Shown here: one piece after another, positions 22,433-34,789 of the stretch | Layout of the letters: each line of letters begins with the position of its first letter | Position numbering within the stretch: the stretch's first letter is position 1 | Source of the DNA: Agelas oroides | Lineage: Eukaryota; Porifera; Demospongiae; Agelasida; Agelasidae | Assembly: GCA_949130485.1 (NCBI GenBank) | Contig: OX422190.1 | Coordinates: 5,370,861-5,434,860 of the forward strand | Reading direction: 5' to 3' | DNA length: 64,000 nt | Translations under genes and position numbers: made by a program | The notes under the pieces: model-generated | Told to the model about the DNA's origin: nothing | The model's input: only the letters and a program-made list of their open reading frames with translations | The model's database searches: none

Positions 22433-23569
22433 CTGGTCACCTCGTGAGCATAGGAAGATTGTACATAATTATAGAGAATTTCATGCTTCCATTTACTTGT
22501 TGCATCTGTTCTGAAATGGAAAATATGTGTATATGAAATCCTTGGAAAAGAGCATTCAGTCCTACTCTGTATGGACAAGTCGCATGCATTTGGTACACAG
22601 TGCTCTACCAGCAACCATGCATGGCTGCTTCAGCTGGTGTTCGAATGTAGCTGGTTTGCTTTTTACCACGTACCAGAGGTGCTAATTTTGGTGGTTAATC
22701 TACAAGCACACTGTAACCTCCACTACTTTCTCAAGGTGCTCACTGCCCTCGCAGAGACTAACTGTATAACTCTTCCAAGCCTCAAAAATTATTGCAGCTG
22801 GCCAGAACCGTAACACGTGCCTACTCATTAGCATTATGTAGAAATCATGAACAATGACATAATAATACATGGTCATTACACATTCACCTCCTTGAGAGGG
22901 TTGTCTGCTCTCCAACAACTTACATATCTCAGTCATTTTCCTTTGTGCTATGTGAGATCACATGGGTTATGTTTGACATTTACATACGGAGTAGAGTTAA
23001 CATTAGTTCACTAGCTATGATGTGATAGTGTTCAAAGTTCATGACTTACAAACCCTGGCTCTGGTGATAAGTCCAGTATAGTGAGTATATTCATCTGGCT
23101 CTTTTTTAGACCAGGTCAAGTCCAACTGTTTCTTGGGACTCCTCTTCATACCGTGAGCACCATGTCCCGACCATAGCTACACTCCTCTCATCGTAACATA
23201 ATCGGACTTGGTCCAGTGCAACAAAAATTGATCTCTCATCAGGGCAGTTCCACTTCAGCATTGGTAGGGATCAGTGAGAGCACTTTGTATGGCCCAAAGT
23301 ATGGTCGTGCGAACTTCCATGCCTTTCCTTTCACCTGGTTTGAGAAATAGGCCATGACCTGACTACCCACTTTCAACTTGTGCTCCGACTCCTCTTGTCA
23401 TACTGACACTTTTGTCTTTTCTGAGCCTTTGCAATATTCTCATGGGCAATCTGGAAAATCCACTTGATACACTGTGTGCATGGTTGGTTTAGAGCTGTTT
23501 AGGTGGGAATCTGGGGTTCTCTTCCACATAGCAGGTAAGACGACATAGCTTGAATTGAGTGCTGAATTG

Positions 23570-23836
23570 CTACACGATAATTATGTGAACAGTAAATATG
23601 GCAAATGGCAGTCCCAGTCTTGCACATTTTCTAACACTAATAGCATAGGGTACTGTTGAATTTTCCACTACGCCATCACAATGAGGGTGGTTGCCAGATG
23701 AGTTTATCTTCACGGTTCCAACCAAGTTGCATACATCGGGGACCAATGATGACACAAAATTAGGTCCGCACTTACTTGTATTGTGTGACAAATGATGCTG
23801 CCTGCACTTCTCTCCTCGACTCTGACAATCCTTCAA
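23570..23836 (-). pseudogene. gypsy integrase core fragment
   Basis: The frame contains FVSSLVPDVCNLVGTVKINS followed by GNHPHCDGVVEN, matching the conserved SxYHPQxDGxVER block with the catalytic Glu region degenerate (VEN in place of VER). The following residues fit the segment before the integrase C-terminal domain. Part of the minus-strand element. Confidence 0.78.
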
Positions 23837-24059
23837 TCACAATGGTGCGGTGTGCGATGGTCATTCAAGAACTCAACCTTGATATCCGTCACAGCTCGCG
23901 TTTCACCTAATACCAGCAAGTGATATTGGAAAGCTGCAAAGATGTGATAAGGAATTTTTTCTACCCTTATTTCAGTTCCTTGAGAATGGTGTCTTGCCTG
24001 CAGATGATAAACTAGCTCGTAAACTTGTCATGGAAAAATCAAACTTTGAAATCATTGAT

Positions 24060-24530
24060 CAGGTTCTCAAAATTCTGCTATTCCAGATGTGTGGCGTATT
24101 GCAGTTCCTGAGCACTTGAGACCAATTCTCCTGAAAGAGAGCCATGGGGGAAGATTTGCTGGACATTTCGCTGAAAGAAAGCTATATGCTACTCTTTGTG
24201 CTTGCTATTGGTGGCCTGGAATGAGGGCTGATGTTCGCAAGTTCTGCGGAAGATGTCTCGTATGTGCATCAAGGAAAGGGACAGAAAGAGCAAAGCGTCC
24301 TCAGCTCCAGTGTATCCCTGTTAGAAGACCTTTTCATTTGCTGCGCATAGATGTCCTGCAGCTACTTCTTTCCCACAATGGGCATCAGTATGCCATTGTC
24401 TTTGTTGACTACTTCACAAATGGCCCGAGGTGATAGTAGCAGAAGACCGAACAGCCAAACCAATAGCACGGCTAATAGTGGAACAAGTCATTGCCCACCA
24501 TGGAAGTTCCAGAATATCTTCTTTCCAATT
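24060..24530 (+). pseudogene. gypsy integrase fragment in opposite orientation
   Basis: Plus-strand frame 24089-24433 contains the HHCC zinc finger: HLRPILLKESHGGRFAGHF, YWWPGMRADVRKFCGRCLVC, then a core start RPFHLLRIDVLQL and YAIVFVDYFT with the two Asp regions. After a frameshift near 24430, another frame continues EDRTAKPIARLIVEQVIAHH. It is inserted in, or rearranged into, the minus-strand element around it. Confidence 0.85.
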
Positions 24531-24539
24531 ACCGATGAA

Positions 24540-25350
24540 ATAGCTTGGGTCCCCAGACAAGACCTAGAGTCTCTAACTTTGTGATAGCGTAGTAACGCTC
24601 ACTGGGAGAAAGGAACTGTGACGCAAATGCAACAGGATGAACCTTTCCATTCTCCTGCTCTTGTACCAAGACAGCTCCAAGGCCCTTTGTACTGGCATCT
24701 GTCTCAAGGATGAATGGGTGTTTGGAGTGAAATTAAGACTGGGGCCCTCACCAGTAGGTTTTCAACAACAAATGCATCCTGATACTCCACAGTCCAACAG
24801 AATACAGCATCCTTCTTCAAGAGGTGAGGACATGCAAGCAAATCCTGTCATGAAGCACTGGTAGTAGGACGCCAGTCCCAGAAGCTGTCTGACTTGACTG
24901 ATGTCTGTTTTCTCAGTTTTGGAATGATCTGGCTTGATACCATTTTCTGTCATCGCATGGCCAAGATAAGGCACTTCTTTTCTGAGGAACAAACATTTCT
25001 GTGCCTTTCGGCATAGTCCTGCTCAACACACTGTCTACAAAACACTTGCTGGAGATGCTCAAGGTGTTCCTCAAATGTGGTTGTCGTCGACGTACGCAAA
25101 TCAATTCAGGGCAGAGGGTGCAGATCTTTCCAGGTGAGATGATTCAATCTTCTGTAGTCAACACAGAATCTATAACTGCCATACTTCTTTGGGACAAGTA
25201 CCACAGGACTAGCCCAGGAACTGGCTGACGGACTAACCACCCGCAAACTTTGAGAATTTCAACTACACCATAGCTGATATCTTCTTTTGTTTTTGGTGAA
25301 CAAATGGTACTCTTCTTGCTGGTTGCTGGGCTTTCTCCGGTGTCCACATG
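24540..25350 (-). pseudogene. gypsy reverse transcriptase and RNase H, broken
   Basis: Reading the minus strand through frame changes gives [20 protein letters not shown] and [10 protein letters not shown] (about 25215-25125), PYLGHAMTENGIKPDHSKTE and VRQLLGLASYYQCFMTGFA (24970-24840), and RNase H FILETDASTKGLGAVLVQEQ with YAITKLETLGLVW (about 24715-24560). The YxDD region between 25125 and 24990 is not recovered, indicating an internal deletion. Confidence 0.8.
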
Positions 25351-25634
25351 ATGCCTGTACTAACTCAGTATGACCCAGTTCAGTGTTGTCCAGTGCAAAC
25401 ACATCAGCATGTTCTGCCTTGCATCGGTTCAAACATTAATGTTTCACCAGCTTCAAAAGTTTATTGCAATCTCATTTCCAATACAGTGGTGTGCCTGTTT
25501 GGCAGCTATGTTGAATGAATGATACACACTTTACTGAACAGCTTGAATCTCAGCAGGTAGTTCACTCATGCTTGAGATTGCATGTAGTGGGCAACTTGAT
25601 GCAACAACCCACGTGATAGGATTGTACATTGGGC

Positions 25635-25820
25635 TCAAGAGTCAATCACTGCCTTCACAGGATACCCTTCAACTGCCAGCTCTAGGTACACAACTGGTCC
25701 AACTGTATCTGTGGGGTAAGCAACAATCTTTGAGGTGGCTTTTCCAAGTTCAGTTCTTTCAATACTAAGCCTCTTTTTCGCCAACACTTGTTTAAGCTGT
25801 TGCACTGACGGCCCTTCCAC
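25635..25820 (-). pseudogene. gypsy aspartic protease with stop in the active site
   Basis: The frame VGPVVYLELAVEGYPVKAVI ends in D-S-stop: the codon after Asp-Ser, Gly in the canonical DSG triplet, is TGA (one substitution from GGA). Frame continues AQ after it, as expected for DSGAQ. This is direct evidence of inactivation. Confidence 0.78.
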
Positions 25821-25879
25821 GTTCTCTAGAGTTGCAGTGGCTGAGAGTGTAGACCCCTTCCAGATCTAAATCCCTGTAC

Positions 25880-27180
25880 TCTATGTGACACATAAAATTA
25901 AACTTTGTAGTACATCAGTTTCTTCAGATATGCAGTTTACAATGACTGGTATGGGTACAATAGTGTGGTTTGCGCAATGGTTGTATATTAACTTCAGGGG
26001 AAGATTCTGCTGGCCATTTCTATATGATCCCCTTAAGTACCTGAAATACAGGTCATCTGCACAAATACAAAAATGGCATATATAGTATTCTGTTGCTATT
26101 CTGTGCACAGAAATCACCTAACCCCGATTACTTAATATAATGGATGTCTTGGTCGTACCAATTCCACAATCTCAATTCTGAACAACCAGTGAAGTACTTG
26201 CTATATCATACAAGCATTGTATGCTAGCTAATGAAATACCATTAGCATGTGAGCTTTCAAAAACTGAGATTGCTGACTTAGCTCAAACAGAAAAGTATTC
26301 TTACCGGACCCTTTCTGGCCCATGACCTTAACCACACCCACTCAATAACAACACACATTTTGATCTGAAACTACCTTCATTGTCACAAATGGAGAGCCTA
26401 GCTATGAAATAGATTCTGACATTTGAGGTGCAAATGAAGATTTATAGGTGAATAGCCATCAGCTGCTAGATATATATATAACCCAGTACACCTGGCTAAA
26501 CCGCCAATGCTCTACCATTGAGTGGTATACAGCATTCAGACAAGCGTCAGCTCTCACATTTCTTTACACATACACACAAATGGTACACCATGCACACTGG
26601 GCTCTGTGAGCAAAATTGTGGGACAGAGGGAAGTGGGCAGTGTTGCCTCAATAGTGATGTGCACATGGCTGCTGCTGGGCTAGGATATACAAGGGCCTTG
26701 GATGGCCCTAGGTGACCAATTCTCTCTTTTGGCACATTTTGAGTGGCTGCCTGTGAAGCATTCCGCACAGTGATTACTTAGCTTTTATGTCCAATGCAAA
26801 ATTTATGAGAATGGTGACTTATCTGCACACTTATACCTAAGACTGCTGGTTTCAACTAGATTCTCTTGTAATGTAATACTGTGACACATACATGTCAATT
26901 AGAGTGTAAGATTCTAGCACCATACCGCTATTTCGGCCCAACAGAACTGATCTCAGAGCGTGTATTTTTTGAAAACATTTCCTGAGGGATTATACCACCA
27001 GATCCCCCTAGGTGGTGCATTCTTAAGCATGCACAATCTGGGTTCAAACCCCAGGATGAGTCGAGGCTTGGATGAGTAGTACAGTTAGTCTCAGTGTGAT
27101 TAGTGAGCACCTCAGAAAATGGGGAGGTTACATATGATGACCCTGCCAGGATCAGGGGATTCCCAAGTTTGAGTAGCGAA
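25880..27180. other. no gene recognised
   Basis: Only short open frames. A GGGTTCAAACCCC sequence at about 27041 resembles a Pol III B box but no A box or cloverleaf could be found. Confidence 0.45.
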
Positions 27181-27188
27181 GTCAAGCC

Positions 27189-28830
27189 CAGGGCTGTCGG
27201 AAGACTTTTAGAGGTGGGGCGGCTAAGGAAAGTATACATGCATGCAAAGGAGTAGGAGTAGTGTCATAGCTAGCTGTGAAGTGGCCGAAAAAATTATCGG
27301 TGCGAAGCACGGACGGCAGGATTGTGCGCAGCTTCTATATACGCACATGGAAAGTATAGTAGCGGTATCAGCAATACACGCTCACGATCACGCTGTTTGG
27401 AGAAAAATAAATGTTGGCATAAAAAAATGCATAGATCTATACACAAGAAACACAACACTTGGCTAATATACTGTAGTCTGACTTGATCTTGATCAGATGG
27501 CTTGAATTCTGTGCCAAAAATATGCTTCCTGTGGTCATTACCAGCAATGAAGTCATTGGCAACATCCACAAGGTTAAGAGGCTCTTGTGAACATGCAAGA
27601 GCATCAAATGATTCAGACATCGCTGAGACATTGTTGAGCGTAAATATGTCTTCATACGACGTACAACACTAAATGATCGCTCGCTCTCTGCATTCGTGGC
27701 TGGCATCACAAGCAGTACCCTCACTAGCTTCCTTACCTCAGACATCAGCTCCAACTGGCCAGGGGTGCAACTCCGAAAGAAGGTGAGGATGTCAGATACG
27801 GTCACTTCTCCATCAGTTTGAAAATTTTGAGAAAAAAATTTCCAATTGCATTGGAAGGAGAAGGGAGTCAAAATCAGAGCCATAAAATGAGAGAACAAAG
27901 TGCTGCTCTTCTATGTATGGCTATGAAGCTGCAGCCTTGAGGAGGAGTCTCTGGACTTTTCCATACATCTTGTAACCAGGTTAAAGCAATCTGTTATGCA
28001 TGAAGTAACAAGGTCAAGTCCCTCATAATAAAACATGATAGTGTTCTTCCACTGTGGCGTGAAAGGTAGGTGCTGACCCATCATCAAGGAACCTTACAAT
28101 GCCGAGGTATGCAGGCTTGTTAACGTTCAAATCTTCCGCTGAAGTAGTGATCCTTTGCCAAAGCTAGCATCATTCCGCAAGGACTTCAAAGTTGAAAGAG
28201 TTAAGCCTGTTACCACTTGACCTTCAGCTGCAGACATGTCTGCTCTCTGCATAGTCCGACTATGGTTGTCAGTGTGTCGCAAGATCAGACCCAGTGAGAC
28301 GCCAAAGAAGTAGTTGAAATTCTTAATCTGAGCAGTAACACCTTGGATCCTAGCCTTCATTTCCGTGTCTTTGACTAGCTCAAGTGACTCTTCCCAGAGC
28401 TGTACTAGAATATCAAAATTTTCAAGAATGCTTTTCAAGGCCTCAGCTCTGACAGTCCACCCGGTCGGACATAAAACACGAATTCCAGGGGAGTCACTGG
28501 CCATTTCCTCCTTCAGTCACTTGAAGATTGCATCACGACCTGGTGATTTCTTTAACAATTTCGTGATTTCATGTGTGGTATCCATTGCATCACACATCAA
28601 TTTGCTCTGTTTGATGGTATTACCACAAGCCAAATTTAATGCATGCCCATAGCAGTGAGTGAAGACTTCCCTGGGCTCAGCTGAACACAATCTTGTCACC
28701 ACACCAGATTTGCAACCAGACATAGCAGAAGCTCCATCATAGCACTGGCCACGTACCTTTGAAATAGAAAGATTCGGACGCAGGAGCACACCGATGATAG
28801 CGGGGATACATGAGGGTTGCAGCGGGGCTT
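27189..28830 (-). mobile_element. hAT transposon, transposase degenerate, right end lost
   Basis: CAGGGCTGTCGGAAG at 27189-27203 is a hAT-like terminal inverted repeat at the 3' end relative to the transposase. The minus-strand transposase spans 28789-27437 in at least three frames. No matching complementary end was found up to 29.3 kb, so the 5' end seems deleted or too diverged. Confidence 0.75.
27437..28789 (-). pseudogene. hAT-superfamily transposase (DUF4371/ZMYM-like), frameshifted
   Basis: Segment 28789-28517 has VRGQCYDGASAMSGCKSGVV and VFTHCYGHALNLACGNTIKQ, the RNase H-like core block of this transposase group. Segment 28504-28127 carries the alpha-helical insertion (CPTGWTVRAEALKSILENF). 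Segment 27898-27437 ends with the dimerisation domain: VRVLLVMPATNAESERSFS and SQRCLNHLMLLHVHKSL. A frameshift lies at 28504-28517 and stops occur around 27900-28130. The protein would have cut and joined element ends; it is inactive here. Confidence 0.88.
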
Positions 28831-28839
28831 AGGAGATGC

Positions 28840-30680
28840 TCCTAACCTTGTAGGATCTCCAATGTAAGCAGTTTTTAGCCTGGGTAAGCATGAACGCTCT
28901 GACTATTGAAAGCTTACTTATAAGTGGGTGTTTTAGAACTGTGAATCTGCACAGAATTGCTGAAAGTACACCAGATTCCAACAGATGTTTCAAGGTACAT
29001 TCAAGTGACCCATTGGCTTCTATATAGAAAGAGGATCTAGCCAAAGCATAGGCATGACAGTGATACTACAGACAATGCTACTGCTCTCAATATCATGCCA
29101 TCCATTACACTTTGACCTTGCTCTTGTGAATGTCTTTTCTAAATTTACTTGATATAGTTACGTGAATTGACTGTCCAAACATGTCACACTGGCATATTGA
29201 ATTATGAGCTCTCACAACAAATTAAATGCCTAAGCAGGAATTATGGTTCTGTTTTCACACACAAACTCTGTGATTGAGTGTTTCAGTAGACAAGTATGAA
29301 AGAAAACATGAGGGGCAGCTACAGCACAAGCATGCACCTACTGTGGGGGAAGGTCTAAGTGCAACAAGTTGAATAGCTGCAGACTTCTCTAAACTACTTC
29401 GAGTAAAGAGTATGCTTGCCAAGCTGCATACTCTCAGATAAAAAGTGCAGCAGCAATAGAGAGCAGCAGGGATTTTTGTGTTCCTTTGCTGTTGAGTCAA
29501 TTACTACATTCATGTGTTGTCATGTACCTCCAGTAAGAGTTGCCATTGCCTACTACTCAGTGCACACTCAGCCTGCACTAATATGAGCACTTCTCCCATT
29601 ATTTTTATACTGTGAGTGGCATAAACCTGGGCTGTAGCCTGTTTTGGAGGTACAAAAGAAAATGAGAACACTAACTGTGATCGCTAAATGCTTCAATCTG
29701 GCCTTTCTGAAAGCCATTACGTAACTAGTCTGGATCATGCCTGTGCCACACTTGTGCATCCTGGAATGTGTAATAACTGGTTATTATTTATGATACGAAT
29801 GTCATTATATCGATGTACAGCCTTTCTGTGTACATGTGATATGCACGAGTGACAAGCAGTACAAGTAGCCAGATAACAGCCCTTAGGGGAAAGGAAGCCA
29901 GGCAGGGAAACTTCTCTTAGCCCATGGGAAGAACAACGATGCCATCACTCTCTAGTGGCAAGATAGTTTACCAACTTTTGCTGCTCTTTTTTGAAACCAC
30001 GGTAGCCTAAAATCACTGGTTGCAGCCTTTGCACTTGCTATGACACATTCAACTGAATGTCCTAATTACATTCTTGTGTACTTTCTGCAATCCGATTGGA
30101 GCTATAATATTTTGCAGCGGGGACAGGTCAGGTATAGTCGTGATACCACACTATTACTTAACAGACACTTAACATGGAGCATAAACCAGCAGAACTTTCA
30201 TAATTCATTATGTACAAGTTTGTGTTCTTGAGTGCTGTTAACCAAAAATCTGGAATACTTTTTAATTCTGCAGAGGAAAAATACTAGTACCAAACGAAAC
30301 TGCAAGGCATGTGCTGGCCATACTCACCTTTATCCTTACTATGTAACAACTTGGAAAGGGAGAAGAGCTTATACTAAAATAGGGACTATTAGCAAGTCTC
30401 TGTGGATATACCCTTCTAGGGTGTCGCAGAAATTGGTGTATAGCTACAAATGCACCACCCCATTTATCACTAGTTGTAACTAGCTGTAACTACCTCACCC
30501 ATGTAGCTACCATGCGACATATCAGCTAGCAGCAAAGCAGGACTTAATCTGTGAGTGTGTGTGAAGAAAGGAACAATGATGCGGTAGTTATAGTGCAGAG
30601 AGCTCCCAAACTTTACACAATATCTTCCATTAAACAGCTCTAGCCTCATCCAACAATACAATAAAACGTGAACAAACTCT
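28840..30680. other. no gene recognised
   Basis: Short open frames without recognisable domains on either strand. No repeats of note were seen. Confidence 0.45.
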
Positions 30681-30724
30681 TGCCCTCAGTGGCAACTAAA
30701 ATGTGGATGAGCCACATACATACC

Positions 30725-32105
30725 TGCAACTTGAAAATGAGTGAGCCTCACACTCTTAACATGAAAATGAGTGAGCCTCGCACTCTTAGCTTGAAAATGA
30801 ATGAGCCTCGCACTCTTAACTTGAAAATGAGTGAGCCTCGCACTCTTAACTTGAAAATGAGTGAGCCTCGCACTCTTAACTTGAAAATGAGTGAGCCTCG
30901 CACTCTTAACATGAAAACGAGTGAGCCTCGCACTCTTAACATGAAAACGAGTGAGCCTCGCACTCTTAACATGAAAACGAGTGAGCCTCGCACTCTTAAC
31001 TTGAAAATGAGTGAGCCTCGCACTCTTAACTTGAAAATGAGCCTCAGACTTAACTTGAAAACGAGTGAGCCTCACACTCTTATCTTAAAAATGTGAATGA
31101 GCCTCACACTCTTAGCTTGAAAATGAGTGAGCCTCGCACTCTTAACATGAAAATGAGTGAGCCTCGCACTCTTAACTTGAAAATGAGTGAGCCTCGGACT
31201 CTTAACTTGAAAATGAGCCTCACACTCTTAACTTGAAAATGAGTGAGCCTCGCACTCTTAACTTGAAAATGAGTGAGCCTCGCACTCTTAACTTGAAAAT
31301 GAGTGAGAGCCTCGCGCTCTTAACTTGAAAACGAGTGAGCCTCACACTCTTAACTTGAAAATGAGCCTCACACTCTTAACTTGAAAATAAATGAGCCTCA
31401 CACTCTTAACTTGAAAATGAGTGAGAGCCTCGCACTCTTAACTTGAAAATGAATGAGCCTCACATTCTTAACTTGAATGTGAGTGAGCCTCACATTCTTA
31501 ACTTGAAAATGAGTGAGCCTCGCACTCTTAACTTGAAAATGAGCCTCACACTCTTAACTTTGAGCCTCACACCTGTAATTTAAATGTGAGTGAGACTCAA
31601 ACCTATAACTTGAATCCAAGAGAGCATCACACCCACAATGTGATGAGTCTCACACCTGTAACTTAACTGTAACTGTCTCACACTTGTGGTTTGAATGTGA
31701 GTGACTGTCAAACCAGTAACTTGAATGTTATGAGTCTCACATCCATACATATCTTGAATCTGAGAGGGCCTTACACCCATAATGAGTGAGCCTCACACCT
31801 GTAACATGACTGTGTGTGAGCCTCACACCTCTAATTTGACTGTGCATGAGCCTCACAATGATGGCTTGACAGTGAGTGAGCCTCACAACCATAACTTGAC
31901 TTGGAGTGAACCTCACAACCATAACTTGACTGTGAGTGAACCTCACAACCGTCACTTGACTGTGAGTGAACCTCACAACCATAACTTGACTCTGAGTGAG
32001 CATCACAACCGCACTTGACTGTGAGTGAGCCTCGCAACCACAACTTGACTGTGAGTGAGCCTCACAACCATAACTTGACTGTGAGTGAACCTCACAATCC
32101 TGGGT
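30725..32105 (+). repeat. 30-bp minisatellite, two sub-families
   Basis: From about 30725 to 31570 the unit is ATGAGTGAGCCTCGCACTCT plus TAACTTGAAA, roughly 28 copies, some shortened. From about 31570 to 31780 the units are degenerate. From 31780 to 32105 a second unit dominates (GTGAGTGAACCTCACAACCA plus TAACTTGACT). Both strands stay open in places because 30 is a multiple of 3 (10-residue units such as MSEPRTLNLK), but frames break at shortened units, so coding is unlikely. Confidence 0.92.
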
Positions 32106-32576
32106 TGTTGCATCAAGTTGCCCACTACATGCAATCTCAGGGATGTGCTACTCCAACTCTAGTGCAACCAAGTGCAAGACTCTATGGCAGAAGTGGGAAT
32201 GCATGACAGCATGCAGTGAACTCACCATTACTGCACAGGCCAATCTGTAGATGAGTCTCAGTCACCTTACTTATACTGTCACTTGTGTTATTCAGCCAGG
32301 TAGTGACAATGAATGCCTTTTAGGAACCAACTAACCTTCAGGACTAGAATAGAGCACCCCAAATGGACTGATTTTATAACCAAGATCTAGTCTTGTTTAG
32401 GTATTCATTTCACTCTTTTTCACATAAGTCGTAGCTGAAGGAATATTTTCACTCTGGGTATATGGTACCATATAGCGAATCTAATCGTGCACTTATCACT
32501 TCACATTTCAGTGCTTTCTGTCAATACTTTGAGGTGACATGCGATATTGTATGGGTGTGCGCTTTTTTCTCCACAG

Positions 32577-32672
32577 CATGAATCTCTGAAGTAATCACCC
32601 CTTCCATTATTGTTATCACTTCTGAAACTGTCCCAGTCAGCAGCAGCACACAACCCACCAATAATCCACCAA
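32577..32672 (+). pseudogene. degenerate copy of an RTK stalk exon
   Basis: An acceptor-like TTCTCCACAG is followed by CATGAATCTCTGAAG, where the paralogues have CATCAACC..., then by the stalk sequence ending in SSSTQPTNNPP-like codons. A TGA near the start breaks the frame. It lies 150 bp before the intact paralogous exon of RTK-B. Confidence 0.7.
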
Positions 32673-32727
32673 ATTTACATTTTGTGTATCCTGCCATAAT
32701 GGCATGTTTTGTGTTTTCTCTCCACAG

Positions 32728-33254
32728 CATCAACCTCTTCAAGTATCGCCTCTCCCTCAACAATTACCACAACTGCAACTGTTTTGGTCAGCAGCAGCAC
32801 ACAACCCACCAATAATCCCCCAAGTGATGGAGCAACTACCACATCAGTCATCATAGTAGTAGCTGTTGTGATCATACTTGTTGTCATTGTAGTTGGAGTT
32901 GTCATTCTTGTGGTCCTCCTCAGGGCCAACAAGAGGAAGCAAAAATTGGTCATCAACAAAGTTCAGAATGTCTCAGAACATATAGAAATGAAACTGAAAC
33001 AGGAAGAAACCACTGAGAAGGAGGCCAATTCAAGACTTGACCAACCACTGTATGCAGTAATTCATGAAGAGATGCCCCCAAGTGTACCTAGTAAGTCACA
33101 AGATGTCAAGTGTTTGAATCCTTCGAGTGAGTACGAACTGGTGCCAGCTGATAGTGAGTATGCCGTCCCTACAACACTCCCCGAGCTTGTTAACCTCCCA
33201 GATCCCATGTTTGAAGAAATGGAGTCGAACCCTATGTATTTCACCTTTAAGTAA
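32728..33254 (+). CDS. RTK-B: stalk, TM and juxtamembrane exon without kinase
   Basis: The exon starts after CTCTCCACAG in phase 1 and is open to TAA at 33252-33254. Stalk and transmembrane sequence (SVIIVVAVVIILVVIVVG) are almost identical at nucleotide level to RTK-A, including the preceding intron (TGCCATAATGGCATG). The juxtamembrane tail keeps tyrosines in QPLYAVI, EYELVP and SNPMYF, then ends. No kinase exon follows in the next 6 kb. A possible donor GTAAGT overlaps the stop (CTTTAAGTAAGT). It could be a kinase-less, decoy-like receptor or a pseudogene; sequence alone does not decide. Confidence 0.75.
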
Positions 33255-34560
33255 GTATGCTCACATTTTACTAAAATGGTGAGTATGCAACTCAGAACAG
33301 CAAGCAATGTTTGATTGAGGAACTTTTAAGCGCCTGACTTCCATTCACAGTGATCAGTAGTGTCTAGATGAAATCAATTTTTTGGCCACCCCATTGTCTA
33401 ATAGTGTATTACCTTGATAATTTGTGTCCAAATTCATGCAGATGTTGACCTTTTCTGTGATTGTTGTGTCAATGCAAATGTAATGTTACAAATGTCCCCA
33501 AGATGCAAAATATAGTGTTCACGTAAATAAATAACACTTAGCTACATCCGGAAGAAGCTAAGAAATGGGTATTCTATTGAAGCATATTATGGTTCCAATG
33601 ATAGTACCTGCTGTACCTAAAATGTGAATAAAACTCTCATCCACCAACATACCTGGGAAAGTGGTACTACATCAGCCTCACGCTCACAGTGACTCTAGAA
33701 GTGATTTCCCCACTTACATAATGTTATGCATTCTGTATGCCTACATATAAAGTCATTGCTATGTGTTTGGGGTTGAGGAGCTTTGGGCTATTCAGAATGA
33801 GTGTAGATATGTAGGGAATGAGAAAAGCAACTGACTGCTAAAACTGGCACATGTACAGATGCCTGTCAATGATGTGAAGAAATTTGAGAATGGTGCAGGG
33901 TGGTAATGCCACATAGTTACCTCTGCTGGGCATATTAGATCAAGTTGGGCAATCCGGAGTTGCGAACAACATACACTTTCATCCAGCTCTTGTTACAACT
34001 ACATGTAACATAAATCTTTGACTCTGATAACTAGAGGTACTCACTCCTTTCATGCATGTCCATGCAACCATTCACCTAGTGAACTCAATGTTCACTGAAA
34101 TACCAACAGGAAGAGGTTGTACAAAAGGTAATTCAATTCTCTGGGTGTGCTTCCCCAACACAATACATTACACAAGTGTTAACACACATCACAAAAGGAA
34201 TACAGTAAGGCCACACAAAGTTAATTTCCTGTTTCTGGTCCTACAAGTCACTTAAAAATGACCAGGCCACCAGGCATTTTTTTTTTTTCCGAAACAAAAG
34301 TGGAAAGAAAAAGGTGTACAAACAGCAAAATGCATCGTGGAGGGTGAGGTCTGGGGACAAGACTGCAAAATGCAGACAATTGTGTATCTATGAGCCAAAA
34401 TATAGAAGCTTGGATGGTGAAGCCACTGAGTGCAGGTTGTGTAAACACTGTGGTTGCATGCTGAACATCTGATTACGTAAGTCAAGTACCTCAGAGAAAA
34501 TTGACCCGCACGCAGACCAGAAATAGGAAATTAACTTTGTGTGGCCTAAGAGAATTATAA
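33255..34560. other. no gene recognised
   Basis: Region after the RTK-B stop. No kinase-like frame was found on the plus strand. Only short open frames. Confidence 0.45.
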
Positions 34561-34566
34561 GTCTAT

Positions 34567-34622
34567 GAATGAGATCCCATGCATGTTTGAAGAAATATAA
34601 TCTAACCCTGTGTATTTCGGCC
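34567..34622 (+). pseudogene. remnant of RTK juxtamembrane coding sequence
   Basis: GATCCCATGCATGTTTGAAG and the following AACCCTGTGTATTTC match the RTK-B sequence at about 33203-33244. It carries the same 4-nt TGCA-type insertion that frameshifts RTK-D, so the two share an ancestor. Confidence 0.7.
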
Positions 34623-34789
34623 TTAAGGTAGCACAACCTTGGATCATGAATCTCCGAATCATGGACAGCTAAATGGGCGAAGTCAAAGTGTACACAAAAA
34701 TGATCAACCAATCTGCTCCCTCTACCTGTTAATGCCAAAAAAAGGTTTTAGTCTCTCAGCTAAATAGACAATTTGGACCCCCTCCAAGG

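Larger units (their letters stand above)
23210..25870 (-). mobile_element. second Ty3/gypsy retrotransposon, degenerate
   Basis: Minus-strand order: protease (25820-25635), RT (about 25300-24800), RNase H (about 24740-24540), integrase core (23836-23570) and integrase C-terminal domain (about 23400-23240, containing WKFARPYFGPYKVL and EVELP). Many stops and frameshifts. A plus-strand integrase fragment of a different gypsy lineage sits between RNase H and integrase (24060-24530). It differs clearly in sequence from the element at 1-4.4 kb. Confidence 0.88.

Noticed and set aside
27035..27060. Pol III promoter or tRNA
   Set aside because: Only a B-box-like GGGTTCAAACCCC is present; no A box or acceptor stem.
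30686..31096. 142-codon plus and 129-codon minus frames over the 30-bp repeat
   Set aside because: Both strands are open for trivial reasons; the frame breaks at shortened units and there are no splice signals or homologues that I recognise.
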